NCBI GenBank assembly: GCA_009377795.1
Contig: WHTJ01000023.1
Coordinates: forward strand, 1 to 48,435
DNA length: 48,435 nucleotides
Direction of reading: 5' to 3'
DNA from: Propionibacteriales bacterium
GTDB taxonomy: Bacteria; Actinomycetota; Actinomycetes; Propionibacteriales; Nocardioidaceae
Part shown: one piece after another, positions 1 through 8,716 of the stretch
Layout: the number at the start of each line of letters is the position of its first letter
Position numbering within the stretch: position 1 is the stretch's first letter
Notes under the pieces: model-generated
Seen by the model: the letters and a program-made list of their open reading frames with translations, nothing else
What the model was told of the DNA's origin: nothing
Databases searched by the model: none
Position numbers and translations under genes: made by a program

Positions 1-262
1 TGGCGAGCAGCCGCTCCAGCGTGCCGCTGGAGCGCTCCCGCAGGGTGGTGACCGAGGTGACGAGGAACATCACGATGAACGGGAACATCGCCAGCATCGG
101 CGGGCCGAACCTGTTGAAGATCAGCTCGTTGCCGTCGAACACCCACCACAGCAGGCTGAGCAGCAGACACGGTATGAGGAGCAACATCGCGACCGTGCGA
201 TGGTCGTGCCGCAGCTGGCGCAGGACGCGGCTGGCCACGGCCAGGGTGATTCGCGGGTTCAT
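1..262 (-). CDS. ABC transporter permease, N-terminal part (cut by window edge)
   Basis: The first 87 codons of a membrane protein are present; the rest lies left of the window. The start MNPRITLAVASRVLRQLRHD is followed by a hydrophobic segment (about residues 24-40, MLLLIPCLLLSLLWW) and then an extracytoplasmic stretch, as in ABC-2 type drug/lipid exporter permeases. A conserved motif near residue 72 (TSVTTLRERSSGTLERLLA) is typical of the ABC-2 family. The ATG overlaps the TGA stop of the upstream ATPase gene by 4 bp (ATGA), so the two are translationally coupled and almost certainly form one exporter. The substrate cannot be told from sequence. Confidence 0.85.
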   Translation of the reverse strand, partial: MNPRITLAVASRVLRQLRHDHRTVAMLLLIPCLLLSLLWWVFDGNELIFNRFGPPMLAMFPFIVMFLVTSVTTLRERSSGTLERLLA

Positions 263-987
263 CGCGACACCTCCACCTTCTCCACGAGAGTGAGGAATGC
301 TCCTTCGATGTCGGGCGCTGCGGTCCGTTCCCGCAGGGCCTGTGGCGTGTCGTCGGCGAGCAGTACGCCCTCGCGCATCAGCAGGAGCCGATCACACCGG
401 TCGGCCTCGTCCATAACGTGGCTGGACACCAGGACGGTGATTTCGATCTCGGCCAGCCGGTGGAACAGCTCCCAGAGGTCGCGCCGCAGCACCGGGTCGA
501 GGCCGACGGTCGGCTCGTCGAGTACGAGCAGCTCGGGCGTACCCAGGAGGGCCACGGCGAGCGACACACGGGAATGCTGCCCGCCGGACAGCTCCTTCAC
601 CATGACGTCCGCGTGGGACTCCAGGTCGACGTCGCGGATGACCCGGTCGACGTCGCCGTCGCCGGTACCGAGCACCGATGCGAAGAACACCAGGTTCTCG
701 CGCACGGTGAGGTCGGCGTACACGCTCGGATCCTGGGTGACGTAGCCGATCCGGCGGCGCAACGGCGGCGAGCCGGCCGGCAACCCCAGCACCTCGACCC
801 TGCCCGTGATGCGCGCCTGTACGCCGACGATGGCACGCATCAACGTCGTCTTGCCGCAGCCGGATGGACCGAGGAGCCCGGTCACCTGGCCGCGCTGCAC
901 ATCGAATGTCAGCCCGTTGACGACCTCGCGGCCGCCGCGGACGACGCGGAGGTCCACGGCGCGGACGCCGGGAGAGTTATTCATCAT
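259..987 (-). CDS. ABC transporter ATP-binding protein (ABC-2 exporter)
   Basis: 242-aa ATPase that powers the adjacent permease. Visible motifs: Walker A GPSGCGKTT (about 40-48), Q-loop Gln85, signature LSGGQ (133-137), Walker B LLVLDE (153-158) and H-loop His190. The open frame runs upstream to 1143, but that part overlaps the TetR gene and is not ABC-like. I place the start at the paired ATGs at 987/984, with a CATAAT -10-like hexamer 7 nt upstream (995-1000). That suggests its own leaderless promoter in the 49-bp gap after the TetR gene. A palindrome over the start codon (979-996) could be the TetR operator. The substrate is unknown; drug or lipid export is an inference from family and regulator. 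Confidence 0.9.
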   Translation of the reverse strand: MMNNSPGVRAVDLRVVRGGREVVNGLTFDVQRGQVTGLLGPSGCGKTTLMRAIVGVQARITGRVEVLGLPAGSPPLRRRIGYVTQDPSVYADLTVRENLVFFASVLGTGDGDVDRVIRDVDLESHADVMVKELSGGQHSRVSLAVALLGTPELLVLDEPTVGLDPVLRRDLWELFHRLAEIEITVLVSSHVMDEADRCDRLLLMREGVLLADDTPQALRERTAAPDIEGAFLTLVEKVEVSR

Positions 988-996
988 GTGTTGAAT
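979..996. promoter_or_regulatory. Candidate TetR operator over the ABC ATPase start
   Basis: ATTCA-t-CA-tg-TG-t-TGAAT is an 18-bp palindrome with 7 of 9 pairs matching. It is AT-rich in a GC-rich genome, overlaps the ATPase start codons and abuts the -10-like CATAAT. Its size and placement fit a TetR-family operator controlling the exporter; this is inference from position and symmetry only. Confidence 0.4.
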
Positions 997-1036
997 TATG
1001 CTCGCAAGACCCCCCGCGATCAAGCGATTTCGCCGG

Positions 1037-1648
1037 TCAAACTCGGGGCAGGTCGTCCGGGTCGCCGGTGAGATAGCGCTGCAGAGTCGGCGCCAGCCAG
1101 GCGACCAGATCCTCCGGATCGGCGCTGGCGAGCGGCTCCACACCGATGACGTAGCGGCCGAACGCCACCCCGATCATCTGGCTCATGGCGAGCTCGGCGC
1201 GCAGCAGGCCGTCATCATTGCCGAGGAATTCCTGTGCTGCGGTCAGCAGCATGCCCACCAGGCCCTTGTGGATCAGACTCTGGCCGGCCTCGGTCGTCAA
1301 CCCGCCACGCAGCAGCGCGAGCATCGGTGCCCGGCTGTTCGGGTCCTCCCAGATTCCGAGGAAAGTGCGTGCCAATCGCTCCCCCGCGTTCTCCATGCCG
1401 CCGCCGAACAGCTCCGGCCCCAGCTCACGCGGATCCACGGGCAGTTCCATGGCCTCGAGGAACAGATCCTCCTTGGCCCCGAAGTAGTGATACACCAGCG
1501 CCGGGTCCACCTCGGCCTCCGCCGCGACGCCGCGGATCGTCGTCCGGTCGTAGCCCGCGTTGGCGAACCGCTCACGAGCCGCCGCGAGGATGTGCCCACG
1601 CGTGTCCGGGGCGCCGGGACGCCGGCCCCGAGACGTGCCGCTGGTCAC
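1037..1648 (-). CDS. TetR/AcrR family transcriptional regulator
   Basis: 203-aa regulator. The N-terminal HTH is clear: [19 protein letters not shown], then [20 protein letters not shown] (about residues 36-55, recognition helix [16 protein letters not shown]). The C-terminal half is the variable ligand-binding domain, including a TetR_C-like stretch around [16 protein letters not shown]. The frame is open to 1846, but the GTG at 1648 overlaps the TGA of the upstream TIM-barrel gene (GTGA), which fixes the start. It lies immediately upstream of the ABC exporter genes in the same direction, so it probably represses them in the absence of an inducing compound. Confidence 0.9.
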   Translation of the reverse strand: MTSGTSRGRRPGAPDTRGHILAAARERFANAGYDRTTIRGVAAEAEVDPALVYHYFGAKEDLFLEAMELPVDPRELGPELFGGGMENAGERLARTFLGIWEDPNSRAPMLALLRGGLTTEAGQSLIHKGLVGMLLTAAQEFLGNDDGLLRAELAMSQMIGVAFGRYVIGVEPLASADPEDLVAWLAPTLQRYLTGDPDDLPRV

Positions 1649-2484
1649 GGTGCGGTCCGTTCGATCGTGCCGTCCGGTGCCACGCTGAAGTCGGGCGTCG
1701 CGACCAGGTTGAGCCGAGTGAACGCCAGAGCCTCGGCGAGATCGGTCTCCCGAACGGTCCGGCTGCCCGAGCGCCGAGTGTTGATCTCGAGGACCACGGC
1801 CCCGGAGAACGACGTACTCGCACAAAACTCCAGGAACTCGGCGCACGGCTGGTTGCCGCGACCGGGGACGAGGTGCTCGTCCTTGGCCGACCCGGACCCG
1901 TCGGCCAGGTGCACATGGGCCAGCCGGTCACCGAGCTCCGCGGCCATCTCGACCGGGTTCATACTCGACGTCGCCGTGTGGGAGAGGTCGAGCGTGACGT
2001 TGGCGAAGTCGTGCTCGACCGGGTTCAGGCCGGGCACGTACGCCTGTACGTCGCGGCGTACGGCGCGCCAGGGAAACATGTTCTCGACCGCGAACTGCAC
2101 GCCGGTCTCCGCCTCCATCTTGGCGATGCCCTCGATGAACGTGCGGGCATAGTCTCGCTGCCAGCGAAACGGCGGATGTACGACGACCACCGGAGCACCG
2201 AGCTCGGCGGCCATCTCGGCACTCTGCTCCAGCTTCGCCCACGGCTCGGTACCCCAGACCCGCTGGGTGATGAGCAGGCAGGGCGCGTGCACCGCGCAGA
2301 TCGGCAGCTGGTGATACTCGCTCAGGTGCTTGACCGCCGACGTGTCCTGGCTGACCGGGTCGAGTCCGACCATGAGCTCGACGGCGTCGTAGCCGACCCG
2401 GCCGGCGAGCTCGAACCCGCTGGCGGTCGACTCCGGATATACCGAGGCCGTCGAGAGTGCGACGACGGGTTCAGGGGCGGACAC
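1645..2484 (-). CDS. Sugar phosphate isomerase/epimerase-like TIM-barrel protein
   Basis: 279-aa xylose-isomerase-like (AP_endonuc_2) TIM barrel. Strand motifs in order: [63 protein letters not shown] and VVLEINT. The His, Glu and Asp residues in HAP, VHPP, VEN, DLSH and HLAD are the usual metal ligands of the fold. The GTG start at 2484 has TAGTCT (2491-2496) 6 nt upstream, a likely leaderless promoter. The gene follows ppx at 66 bp, an arrangement I recall from other actinobacteria. The substrate is unknown; the family also includes endonuclease IV and hydroxypyruvate isomerases, and nothing here distinguishes them. Confidence 0.8.
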   Translation of the reverse strand: MSAPEPVVALSTASVYPESTASGFELAGRVGYDAVELMVGLDPVSQDTSAVKHLSEYHQLPICAVHAPCLLITQRVWGTEPWAKLEQSAEMAAELGAPVVVVHPPFRWQRDYARTFIEGIAKMEAETGVQFAVENMFPWRAVRRDVQAYVPGLNPVEHDFANVTLDLSHTATSSMNPVEMAAELGDRLAHVHLADGSGSAKDEHLVPGRGNQPCAEFLEFCASTSFSGAVVLEINTRRSGSRTVRETDLAEALAFTRLNLVATPDFSVAPDGTIERTAP

Positions 2485-2550
2485 GGTGCCAGACTATTCG
2501 CTCCGGCCCAGCCACCTCCGCCGCATCGGCTACGTCAGGCATCCACCCGG

Positions 2551-3474
2551 TCACAGCTTGTCGAGATGCTGCAGGATGACGCCCTCGCGCAGGGCCCACG
2601 GGCACACCTCGAGTGCGGGCAGGTCGAACAGATCCATGATCGCGTCCGCGACCAGTGCGCCGGCGATCAGCTGCGGCGCCCTGGCGGTCGAGACGCCGGG
2701 CAGCTCGGCGCGCTCCGCGGTGGTCATCTTGGAGAGTTTGGGCAGCCGCTTGGTGAGCGCGTCACGGGGAAGCACCCGGCGTACGAACGGCCCCTCCGAC
2801 GACGGCGGAGCCCCGCACACCCGGGCGAGCGAGCGGAACGTCTTGCTGGTCGCGACCGCGTGGTCGGGAACGCCGAGCCGCAGCACCGCACCGGCGTCGT
2901 GCGCGATCGTCGCTCGCACATGCTTGCGCAACCGCCTCAGGTCCTCCGGATCCGGGCGTTTCCCGGGCAGCCACTCCCGGGTCAGCCGCCCGGCACCGAA
3001 TGGAAGGGAGAGCTCGATCTCCGGTGACTCGTCGGCGCCGGCCGCGATCTCGAGGGAGCCGCCGCCGATGTCGAACACCTGCAGCCAGCCGGAGGACCAG
3101 CCGAACCAGCGGCGTACGGCCAGGAACGTCAGCCGGGCCTCGTCGCCACCGGGCAGCACCAGCAGGTCGATGTCGGTCTTGCCGTTGACGTGGGCGATCA
3201 CCTCATCGCCGTTGGTGGCGCTCCGGATCGCCGAGGTGGCGAACGCGAGTACCGACTCGCAGCCCTTGTCCTCGGCGCTCTGCAGGGCCTCCTGAACGAA
3301 CGACGTGAGCGAGTCGATGCCGTCCTGGCTGATCGCTCCGTCGCCGGTGAGGTGTTCGGCGAGGCGAAGCGGCTCCTTGTGGGAGTACGCCGGCAGCGGT
3401 GCTGCACCACGATGCGCGTCGACCACCAGGAGGTGGACGGTGTTGGAACCGACGTCGAGCACACCGAGCCGCAT
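2551..3474 (-). CDS. ppx: Ppx/GppA family exopolyphosphatase
   Basis: 307-aa member of the ASKHA phosphatase family, the short actinobacterial Ppx1 type that lacks the C-terminal HD-like domains of E. coli Ppx. The first phosphate-binding loop is [15 protein letters not shown] (residues 6-20). The second glycine loop is DIGGGSLEI (135-143). The acidic GGDEARL motif (109-115) holds the likely catalytic Glu. The expected activity is release of phosphate from the end of polyphosphate or from pppGpp, linking phosphate storage and the stringent response. ATG at 3474 has TACCGT 6 nt upstream, suggesting a leaderless mRNA. It is divergent from the cysteine-rich gene at 3555. Confidence 0.92.
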   Translation of the reverse strand: MRLGVLDVGSNTVHLLVVDAHRGAAPLPAYSHKEPLRLAEHLTGDGAISQDGIDSLTSFVQEALQSAEDKGCESVLAFATSAIRSATNGDEVIAHVNGKTDIDLLVLPGGDEARLTFLAVRRWFGWSSGWLQVFDIGGGSLEIAAGADESPEIELSLPFGAGRLTREWLPGKRPDPEDLRRLRKHVRATIAHDAGAVLRLGVPDHAVATSKTFRSLARVCGAPPSSEGPFVRRVLPRDALTKRLPKLSKMTTAERAELPGVSTARAPQLIAGALVADAIMDLFDLPALEVCPWALREGVILQHLDKL

Positions 3475-3554
3475 AGCAGAACGGTACCGGCCACGGCGAG
3501 TCCACGGCCCGGCGATCCAGGACCGAAGGCGTCGCCGAGTTAGGGTGGGAGGCG

Positions 3555-4307
3555 ATGCCAGAAGTAGAGCTGGACTTTCCCCGTGCGTGGGTGGAGTTCA
3601 AGGATCCGGATGACTCCGGCCAAGTCTTCACGTGCGACCTGACCTGGTTGACCTCGCGGTGGTCGTGCATCTTCGGCGGCGGATGCAAGGGCATCTACGC
3701 CGACCGTCCGAACGACGGCTGCTGCACGCTCGGCGCGCACTTCTCCGACAAGGACGACGAGAAGCGGGTCAAGAAGTTCGTCAAGCAACTCGGCCGTGAC
3801 GAGTGGCAGTTCTACGACGAGGGCAAGAAGCACGGCTGGATCGAGAAGGACGAGGACGGCGAACGCAAGACACGACGGTACGACGGTGCGTGTATTTTCC
3901 ATAACCGCAAGGGATTTTCTGGTGGCGAGGGATGCGCGCTGCACCACTTCGCGTTGCGCAGGGGGATGCACCCGCTGGAGACCAAGCCCGACGTCTGCTG
4001 GCAGCTGCCGATCCGGCGAACGTTCCGTGATGTCGAGCTGCAGGACGGCACGGCGTACACCGAGATCACCATCGCCGAGTACGACCGGCGCGCGTGGGGG
4101 CCCGGTGGCCACGACCTCGACTGGTACTGCACCGGCAACACCGAGGCGCACCACGCGGCCGACCCGGTCTTCGTCTCGAACGAACCCGAGCTGGTCGAGC
4201 TGATGGGCCGGGCGGCGTACGACGTACTTGCCGAGCACTGCCGCAGGCACCTCAAGTCGCGCAGTGACCTGGCCCTGCATCCGGCCGATCCAGGCGTACG
4301 CGACTGA
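3555..4307 (+). CDS. Cysteine-rich conserved protein (Rv0495c-like, YkgJ/DUF3109-like)
   Basis: 250-aa soluble protein of unknown function. Conserved-looking cysteines fall at about 27, 38, 44, 56, 57, 113, 127 and 148 in contexts such as FGGGCKG, GCCTLG, GACIF and DVCWQLP, resembling the zinc/iron-chelating YkgJ/DUF3109 type. From memory it matches M. tuberculosis Rv0495c, which sits beside ppx1 (Rv0496); the same divergent pairing is seen here, 80 bp apart. TAGGGT lies 8 nt upstream of the ATG, consistent with leaderless transcription. A metal-binding or Fe-S role is inferred only from the cysteines; no catalytic domain is recognisable. Confidence 0.8.
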   Translation: MPEVELDFPRAWVEFKDPDDSGQVFTCDLTWLTSRWSCIFGGGCKGIYADRPNDGCCTLGAHFSDKDDEKRVKKFVKQLGRDEWQFYDEGKKHGWIEKDEDGERKTRRYDGACIFHNRKGFSGGEGCALHHFALRRGMHPLETKPDVCWQLPIRRTFRDVELQDGTAYTEITIAEYDRRAWGPGGHDLDWYCTGNTEAHHAADPVFVSNEPELVELMGRAAYDVLAEHCRRHLKSRSDLALHPADPGVRD

Positions 4308-4416
4308 GCCGGGTTCACCGGCGCGCGGTGTGGTCTCCGGGCCGTCGTACCAGCTCGGACGCCGAATCGGTACCCCGCTGTCTCGGGCGATTCCGAGGGT
4401 CGCGACAATGCTTGAC

Positions 4417-5055
4417 ATGCGCCTCGACCACATCTCCTTTGCGGCAGGGCCGGATGGGCTCGCGGCAACTACAGATCGGCTCGCTGAGCTGCTAGGGGAG
4501 AAGTTCGTCTACGGCGGCGTCCATCCCCGCTTCGGTACCCGCAACGTCGTGCTGCCCTTGCGCAACGGGCAGTACCTCGAGGTCGTGGAGGTTCTCGACC
4601 ACCCCGCCTCCGACAAGGTGCCGTTCGGCCAGGCCGTGCGCGACCGGTCCGCGTCGGGAGGCGGTTGGATGGGCTGGGTGGTCGCGATCGACGACATCTC
4701 CGTGGCCGAGCACCGGCTCGGGCGCAAGTCGGTGCCGGGCAACCGGCACCGACCGGACGGCATCGAGTTGCGCTGGCGACAGATCGGCGTGAAGGGGCTG
4801 CTCGCCGATCCGCAGCTGCCGTTCTTCGTGCAGTGGCAGTCCGACTTCGAGCATCATCCGTCCTCGGGATCGTCCGGTGCGATCGCGCTGGTCAAGCTGG
4901 AGATCGCGGGGGATCGGCAGCGGGTGACCGAGTGGCTGGGTGAGAGGCCGGAGAGGGTGCTCGACGGCCTCGCGCTCGAATGGGTGGCTCCACACGGGAC
5001 TCCCGGCATTCTGGCCGCGCACTTCACCACACCGGAAGGCATCGTCCGGCTCTGA
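4417..5055 (+). CDS. VOC (glyoxalase-like) family protein
   Basis: 212-aa protein with the Glyoxalase_3-like pattern: an N-terminal strand with a metal-ligand-type His (LDHISFAAGPDGL), a Gly-rich GGVHPRFGTRN segment, then YLEVVEVLD and a second module ending HFTTPEGIVRL. VOC proteins use paired beta-alpha-beta-beta-beta modules for metal-dependent isomerase, lyase or dioxygenase chemistry; the substrate is not predictable. I chose the ATG at 4417 because the family begins MRLDHISFA and a GACAAT -10-like box ends 7 nt before it; an in-frame ATG at 4408 is the alternative. The stop is followed 12 nt later by the repeat cluster at 5068. Confidence 0.8.
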   Translation: MRLDHISFAAGPDGLAATTDRLAELLGEKFVYGGVHPRFGTRNVVLPLRNGQYLEVVEVLDHPASDKVPFGQAVRDRSASGGGWMGWVVAIDDISVAEHRLGRKSVPGNRHRPDGIELRWRQIGVKGLLADPQLPFFVQWQSDFEHHPSSGSSGAIALVKLEIAGDRQRVTEWLGERPERVLDGLALEWVAPHGTPGILAAHFTTPEGIVRL

Positions 5056-5381
5056 GATACGCCCCTCTTCGCGCCGAGATTGCACATCAGGCTGTTTCTT
5101 CGCGTCGAGATTGCACATCTGGTCGACCACAAGTGCAATCTCGGCGCGAAGGGGGGGCGGGTCAGGAGCCGGAACTCGCGTCGTCTTTGCGCGCTGGCGT
5201 GCGGTTTGCTCGTCGAACCGTGCCGCATCAGGCGCATTTCCGGCGCCAATCGGTAGTCAGGCGAGCAGAGAACGGTACGGCGAGCGAACCTGACATCGGA
5301 GCCTGCGATCCACGACCGTCTGGGTCGCGTCCGTACCGGACGGTGCTCTCGCGGCGGCGGCGCGGCCGCTACGGTGGCCGC
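5056..5381. other. Gene-free 326-bp interval holding a repeat cluster
   Basis: This interval lies between the VOC gene and the methyltransferase. Its left third holds the three repeat copies annotated at 5068-5150, followed by a G7 run (5151-5157). The remainder (about 5160-5369) has open frames but no convincing start, domain or RNA structure. A TACGGT box at 5370-5375 belongs to the next gene. I see nothing else. Confidence 0.6.
5068..5150. repeat. Dispersed palindromic repeat, locus 1 (two direct plus one inverted copy)
   Basis: Copies TTCGCGCCGAGATTGCAC (5068) and TTCGCGTCGAGATTGCAC (5099, one mismatch) are in the same orientation 31 bp apart; GTGCAATCTCGGCGCGAA (5133-5150) is the exact inverse of the first. 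Copy 1 and the inverted copy form an 18-bp perfect stem. The cluster begins 12 nt after the VOC stop codon, so a transcript would fold here. The same element occurs at 10553, 13508, 24214 and 36195. Confidence 0.85.
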
Positions 5382-6077
5382 GTGGTCGCGATCGCACATG
5401 GGGCCGTCCGCAGCCCCAACATCTGGGAGAGCCCGCGGGTCTACGAGCTCGAGAACCGCGCCGCGGACCCCGACGGCCACATCTTCGCGGCGATGCGCGA
5501 GATCCGGAGCTGGGCGGGCACCACTGTGGCCGACATCGGGTGCGGCTCAGGCTTCCACCTGCCGACTTTGGCCCAGGAGGCGGCGTACGTCGTGGGCGTC
5601 GAGCCGCACGGCGCCCTGCTGCAGGCGGCCCGGCGGCGCTGCCGAACGCTGACCAACGTGGAGGTCCGGCACGGCGCCGCGCAGCGGCTCCCGATCCCGG
5701 ACGCGAGCGTCGATGTCAGTCACGCCCGATGGGCGTACTTCTTCGGACCCGGATGCGAGCCCGGCCTGCGCGAGCTGGGCCGGGTGATGCGGCACGGCGG
5801 GGTGTCGTTCGTGATCGACAACGACGCCACCCGCAGCACGTTCGGGCGGTGGTTCAGCCGGTGGAAACCGGGGTACGACCCCGCGCAGATCGAGCGGTTC
5901 TGGTCCCGTCACGGGTGGCGTCGACGGCCGCTCGACATCCGCTGGAGCTTCGCGAACCGTGCCGACTTCGAGGCCGTCGTACGCATCGAGTTCTCCGCCG
6001 AGCACGCGGACCGCGTCATCGCCGAGCCCGGCCTGGAGGTCGACTACGCCGTCAACCTGTGGTGGCGGGAGTGGTAG
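5382..6077 (+). CDS. Class I SAM-dependent methyltransferase
   Basis: 231-aa Methyltransf_11-type enzyme. SAM motif I is VADIGCGSGFHL (about 49-60); the post-motif acidic residue is in VVGVEPHGALL; motif II region is LPIPDASVDVSHARWAYFF, with REL-GRVMRHGG as the motif III strand. The C-terminus (PAQIERFWSRHGWRRRPLDI) resembles a small actinobacterial subfamily of unknown substrate. The frame is open from 4980, but the GTG at 5382 has TACGGT exactly 6 nt upstream, and homology begins near here. There is no partner gene to suggest a substrate. Confidence 0.85.
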   Translation: MVAIAHGAVRSPNIWESPRVYELENRAADPDGHIFAAMREIRSWAGTTVADIGCGSGFHLPTLAQEAAYVVGVEPHGALLQAARRRCRTLTNVEVRHGAAQRLPIPDASVDVSHARWAYFFGPGCEPGLRELGRVMRHGGVSFVIDNDATRSTFGRWFSRWKPGYDPAQIERFWSRHGWRRRPLDIRWSFANRADFEAVVRIEFSAEHADRVIAEPGLEVDYAVNLWWREW

Positions 6078-6136
6078 CTACGGTCTCGTGGCCGGGATCG
6101 CGGTGATGTCGGTGGGCTCTCCTACCGTTCGGTGGC

Positions 6137-7510
6137 ATGGCGAAGGCAACGGCTGCGAGGGTCCGTACGACGTACCGCTGCGTCGAGTGCGGCTGGGTCG
6201 CCGCCCGCTGGGTCGGGCGCTGCGGCGAGTGCAATGCGTGGGGCACGGTCGAGGAGGTGGGCGCGCCGAGCGCGCGCGCCACCGCCGGGCCGGTCAGCTC
6301 ACCCGCGAGACCCCTCACCCTGGTCGAGGTCGAGACGTCGGCCGCGTACGGCTGCGGCATCTCCGAGCTGGATCGGGTGCTCGGTGGCGGGCTGGTTCCC
6401 GGAGGCGTGGTGCTGCTCGCCGGCGAACCAGGCGTCGGCAAGTCGACGCTGGTGCTCGAGGTCGCTGCGCGGGCTGCGCGGTCGGGCAAGAAGACGCTCT
6501 ACGTCTCCGGCGAGGAGAGCCCGGCGCAGGTCCGGCTGCGGGCCGAGCGCACGTCCGCCGTCCACGACCGGCTGTGGTTCGCGGCGGAGAGCGACCTCGG
6601 CGCGGTCATCAACCACCTCGAGCAGGTCGAGCCGGACCTTCTCATCGTCGACTCGGTGCAGACCATCGGGGTTCCCGATGCCGACGGCATGCCGGGAGGG
6701 GTGACCCAGGTTCGCGAGGTGTCGGCCGCGCTGACCCGCATCGCCAAGCAACGCGGGGTCGCGACCCTGCTGGTCGGGCATGTCACCAAGGACGGCTCCA
6801 TCGCCGGTCCGCGGGTGCTGGAGCACGTCGTGGACGTCGTCCTCCAGTTCGAGGGCGAGCGCCAGTCCCGGCTCCGGGTGGTCCGGGCGCTCAAGAACCG
6901 CTTCGGCCCGGTCGACGAGATCGGGTGCTTCGAGCTGTCCGACGCGGGGATCGTCGAGGTGCCCGACCCGACCGGCCTGTTCGTGTCGCGCCATGACACC
7001 GAGGTTTCGGGTACGTGCGTCACGGTCACGCTCGAGGGGCGCCGGCCCCTGCTCGCGGAGGTGCAGGCGCTGGTCGCCCCGCTGTCCGGTCAGAGCGTAC
7101 GGCGCTCCACCAGCGGGCTGGACTCATCCCGGCTCGCGATGTTGCTCGCCGTACTGGAGAAACGCGCCGCGATACCCCTCGCCGGTCGCGACGTCTATGC
7201 CGCCACGGTGGGTGGAGCCCGGCTCTCCGAGCCGGCCGCCGATCTGGCGACCGCGATCGCGATCGCGTCCGCGGCCCGCGACCGTACGGTCTCGTCCTCG
7301 GTGGTGGCCGTGGGCGAGGTCGGGCTGGCCGGTGAGCTGCGGCGTACTCCCGACCTGGAGCGCCGACTGGCCGAGGCCGCCCGGCTCGGGTTCACCGATG
7401 CCGTGGTGCCGGCCGACCCGCGCTCCGGCGTGCGCTGTCCGGTGGGGATGGCGGTGCACGCGTGCGCCGATCTCGGTCAGGCACTGCGAGTCCTCGAGCT
7501 GTCGGTGTAG
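6137..7510 (+). CDS. radA: DNA repair protein RadA
   Basis: 457-aa RecA-like/Lon-like fusion acting in branch migration and processing of recombination intermediates. N-terminal C4 zinc finger Cys15/18/29/32 (CVEC ... CGEC). Walker A GEPGVGKST (96-104). RadA signature KNRFG (253-257). The C-terminal third is the Lon-protease-like domain (GQSVRRSTSGLDSSRLAML to AVGEVGLAGELR), without a proteolytic role in this family. TACCGT (6123-6128) sits 8 nt upstream of ATG, suggesting a leaderless mRNA. It precedes disA, the usual pairing: RadA modulates DisA activity in other bacteria. Length is normal. Confidence 0.97.
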   Translation: MAKATAARVRTTYRCVECGWVAARWVGRCGECNAWGTVEEVGAPSARATAGPVSSPARPLTLVEVETSAAYGCGISELDRVLGGGLVPGGVVLLAGEPGVGKSTLVLEVAARAARSGKKTLYVSGEESPAQVRLRAERTSAVHDRLWFAAESDLGAVINHLEQVEPDLLIVDSVQTIGVPDADGMPGGVTQVREVSAALTRIAKQRGVATLLVGHVTKDGSIAGPRVLEHVVDVVLQFEGERQSRLRVVRALKNRFGPVDEIGCFELSDAGIVEVPDPTGLFVSRHDTEVSGTCVTVTLEGRRPLLAEVQALVAPLSGQSVRRSTSGLDSSRLAMLLAVLEKRAAIPLAGRDVYAATVGGARLSEPAADLATAIAIASAARDRTVSSSVVAVGEVGLAGELRRTPDLERRLAEAARLGFTDAVVPADPRSGVRCPVGMAVHACADLGQALRVLELSV

Positions 7511-7630
7511 GGCGGCGCCCGGCGTGCGTCCGCAAGCGTGCGCGAGACCGGTCTAGAATCACCGACGGTCCGCTTTCGAGACCGCACACGTAGACTGGCG
7601 CGCAGTCTTGACACCGCATCCGGGAGCAGA

Positions 7631-8716
7631 GTGGCTAGCACTGACAAGAGCAAAGGCGAGGCGAGGCTGAGGGCGACCCTGGCCACGATCGCCCCCGGTA
7701 CGGCGTTGCGGGACGGGCTGGAACGCGTCCTGCGCGGCAACACGGGCGCGCTCCTTGTGCTGGGCCACGACCGGCTGGTGGACTCCATCAGTACGGGCGG
7801 CTTCCATCTCGACGTACCGTTCACCCCGACCGGCCTGCGCGAGCTCGCCAAGATGGACGGCGCGATCATTCTCGACCGGGACGCCAACCGGATCCTGCGG
7901 GCGGCGGTTCACCTGATGCCCGACGCCTCCATCTACACCGAGGAGGCCGGCACCCGCCACCGCACCGCCGATCGAGTCGCCCGGCAGACCAACCATCCGG
8001 TGATCTCGGTCTCGCAGTCGATGAGCATCATCGCCGTATACGTCGGCGACACCAGGTACGTCCTGGAGGGCGCGGGGCAGATCCTGTCCCGGGCGAACCA
8101 GGCGCTGGCGACGCTCGAACGCTACAAGCTCAGGCTCGACGAGGTCTCCGGAACCCTGTCCGCGTTGGAGATCGAGGACCTCGTGACGGTTCGGGACGTC
8201 GCGGCCGTGGCGCAGCGGCTGGAAATGGTGCTGCGGATCGCCCGCGAGATCGAGGGGTACGTCGTCGAGCTCGGCACCGACGGCCGGCTGCTGTCGTTGC
8301 AGCTCGACGAGCTGGTATCCGGCGTGGATGTCGAGCGCGAGCTGGTGGTTCGGGACTACCTGCCCCTCGGGCGACGGTCCAAGGGGGTGCACGAGATCCG
8401 CGCCGAGGTGGAGGCGCTCTCCTCGGGCGAGCTGGTCGACATCTCCGCCGTCGCGCGCGCGTTGGGGCTCGGCGGGCCCGAGCATCTGGATACCGCGATC
8501 ACGCCGCGGGGGTACCGGCTGCTGGCCAAGGTGCCGCGACTGCCGGGTGCGGTCGTCGATCGCCTGGTCGAGCATTTCGGAAACCTGCAGAAGCTGCTCG
8601 CGGCCAGCATCGACGATCTGCAGATCGTCGACGGCGTCGGCGAACTCCGCGCGCGGAGCGTCCGGGAGGGCCTGTCGCGACTCGCGGAGTCGAGCATCCT
8701 GGAGCGCTACGTCTGA
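7631..8716 (+). CDS. disA: Diadenylate cyclase / DNA integrity scanning protein DisA
   Basis: 361-aa c-di-AMP synthase. The DAC domain carries DGA (76-78, in MDGAIILD) and the RHRTA motif (109-113), both needed for condensing two ATP into c-di-AMP. A helical linker follows, then a C-terminal helix-hairpin-helix DNA-binding domain (LVEHFGNLQKLLAASIDDLQ..VDGVGELRARSVREGL). The start is the GTG at 7631 after GGGAGCAGA; the frame is open to 7538 but upstream residues are not DisA-like. It lies 120 bp after radA. The 3' end overlaps the convergent membrane-protein gene by 10 bp. Confidence 0.96.
   Translation: MASTDKSKGEARLRATLATIAPGTALRDGLERVLRGNTGALLVLGHDRLVDSISTGGFHLDVPFTPTGLRELAKMDGAIILDRDANRILRAAVHLMPDASIYTEEAGTRHRTADRVARQTNHPVISVSQSMSIIAVYVGDTRYVLEGAGQILSRANQALATLERYKLRLDEVSGTLSALEIEDLVTVRDVAAVAQRLEMVLRIAREIEGYVVELGTDGRLLSLQLDELVSGVDVERELVVRDYLPLGRRSKGVHEIRAEVEALSSGELVDISAVARALGLGGPEHLDTAITPRGYRLLAKVPRLPGAVVDRLVEHFGNLQKLLAASIDDLQIVDGVGELRARSVREGLSRLAESSILERYV

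Noticed and set aside
5068-5150. CRISPR array
   Set aside because: Only three copies with unequal spacing and mixed orientation, no cas genes, and the same unit occurs singly elsewhere.
7600-7630. TTGACA at 7608 as disA -35
   Set aside because: Too close to the GTG start for a -10 and leader; the match is probably chance.
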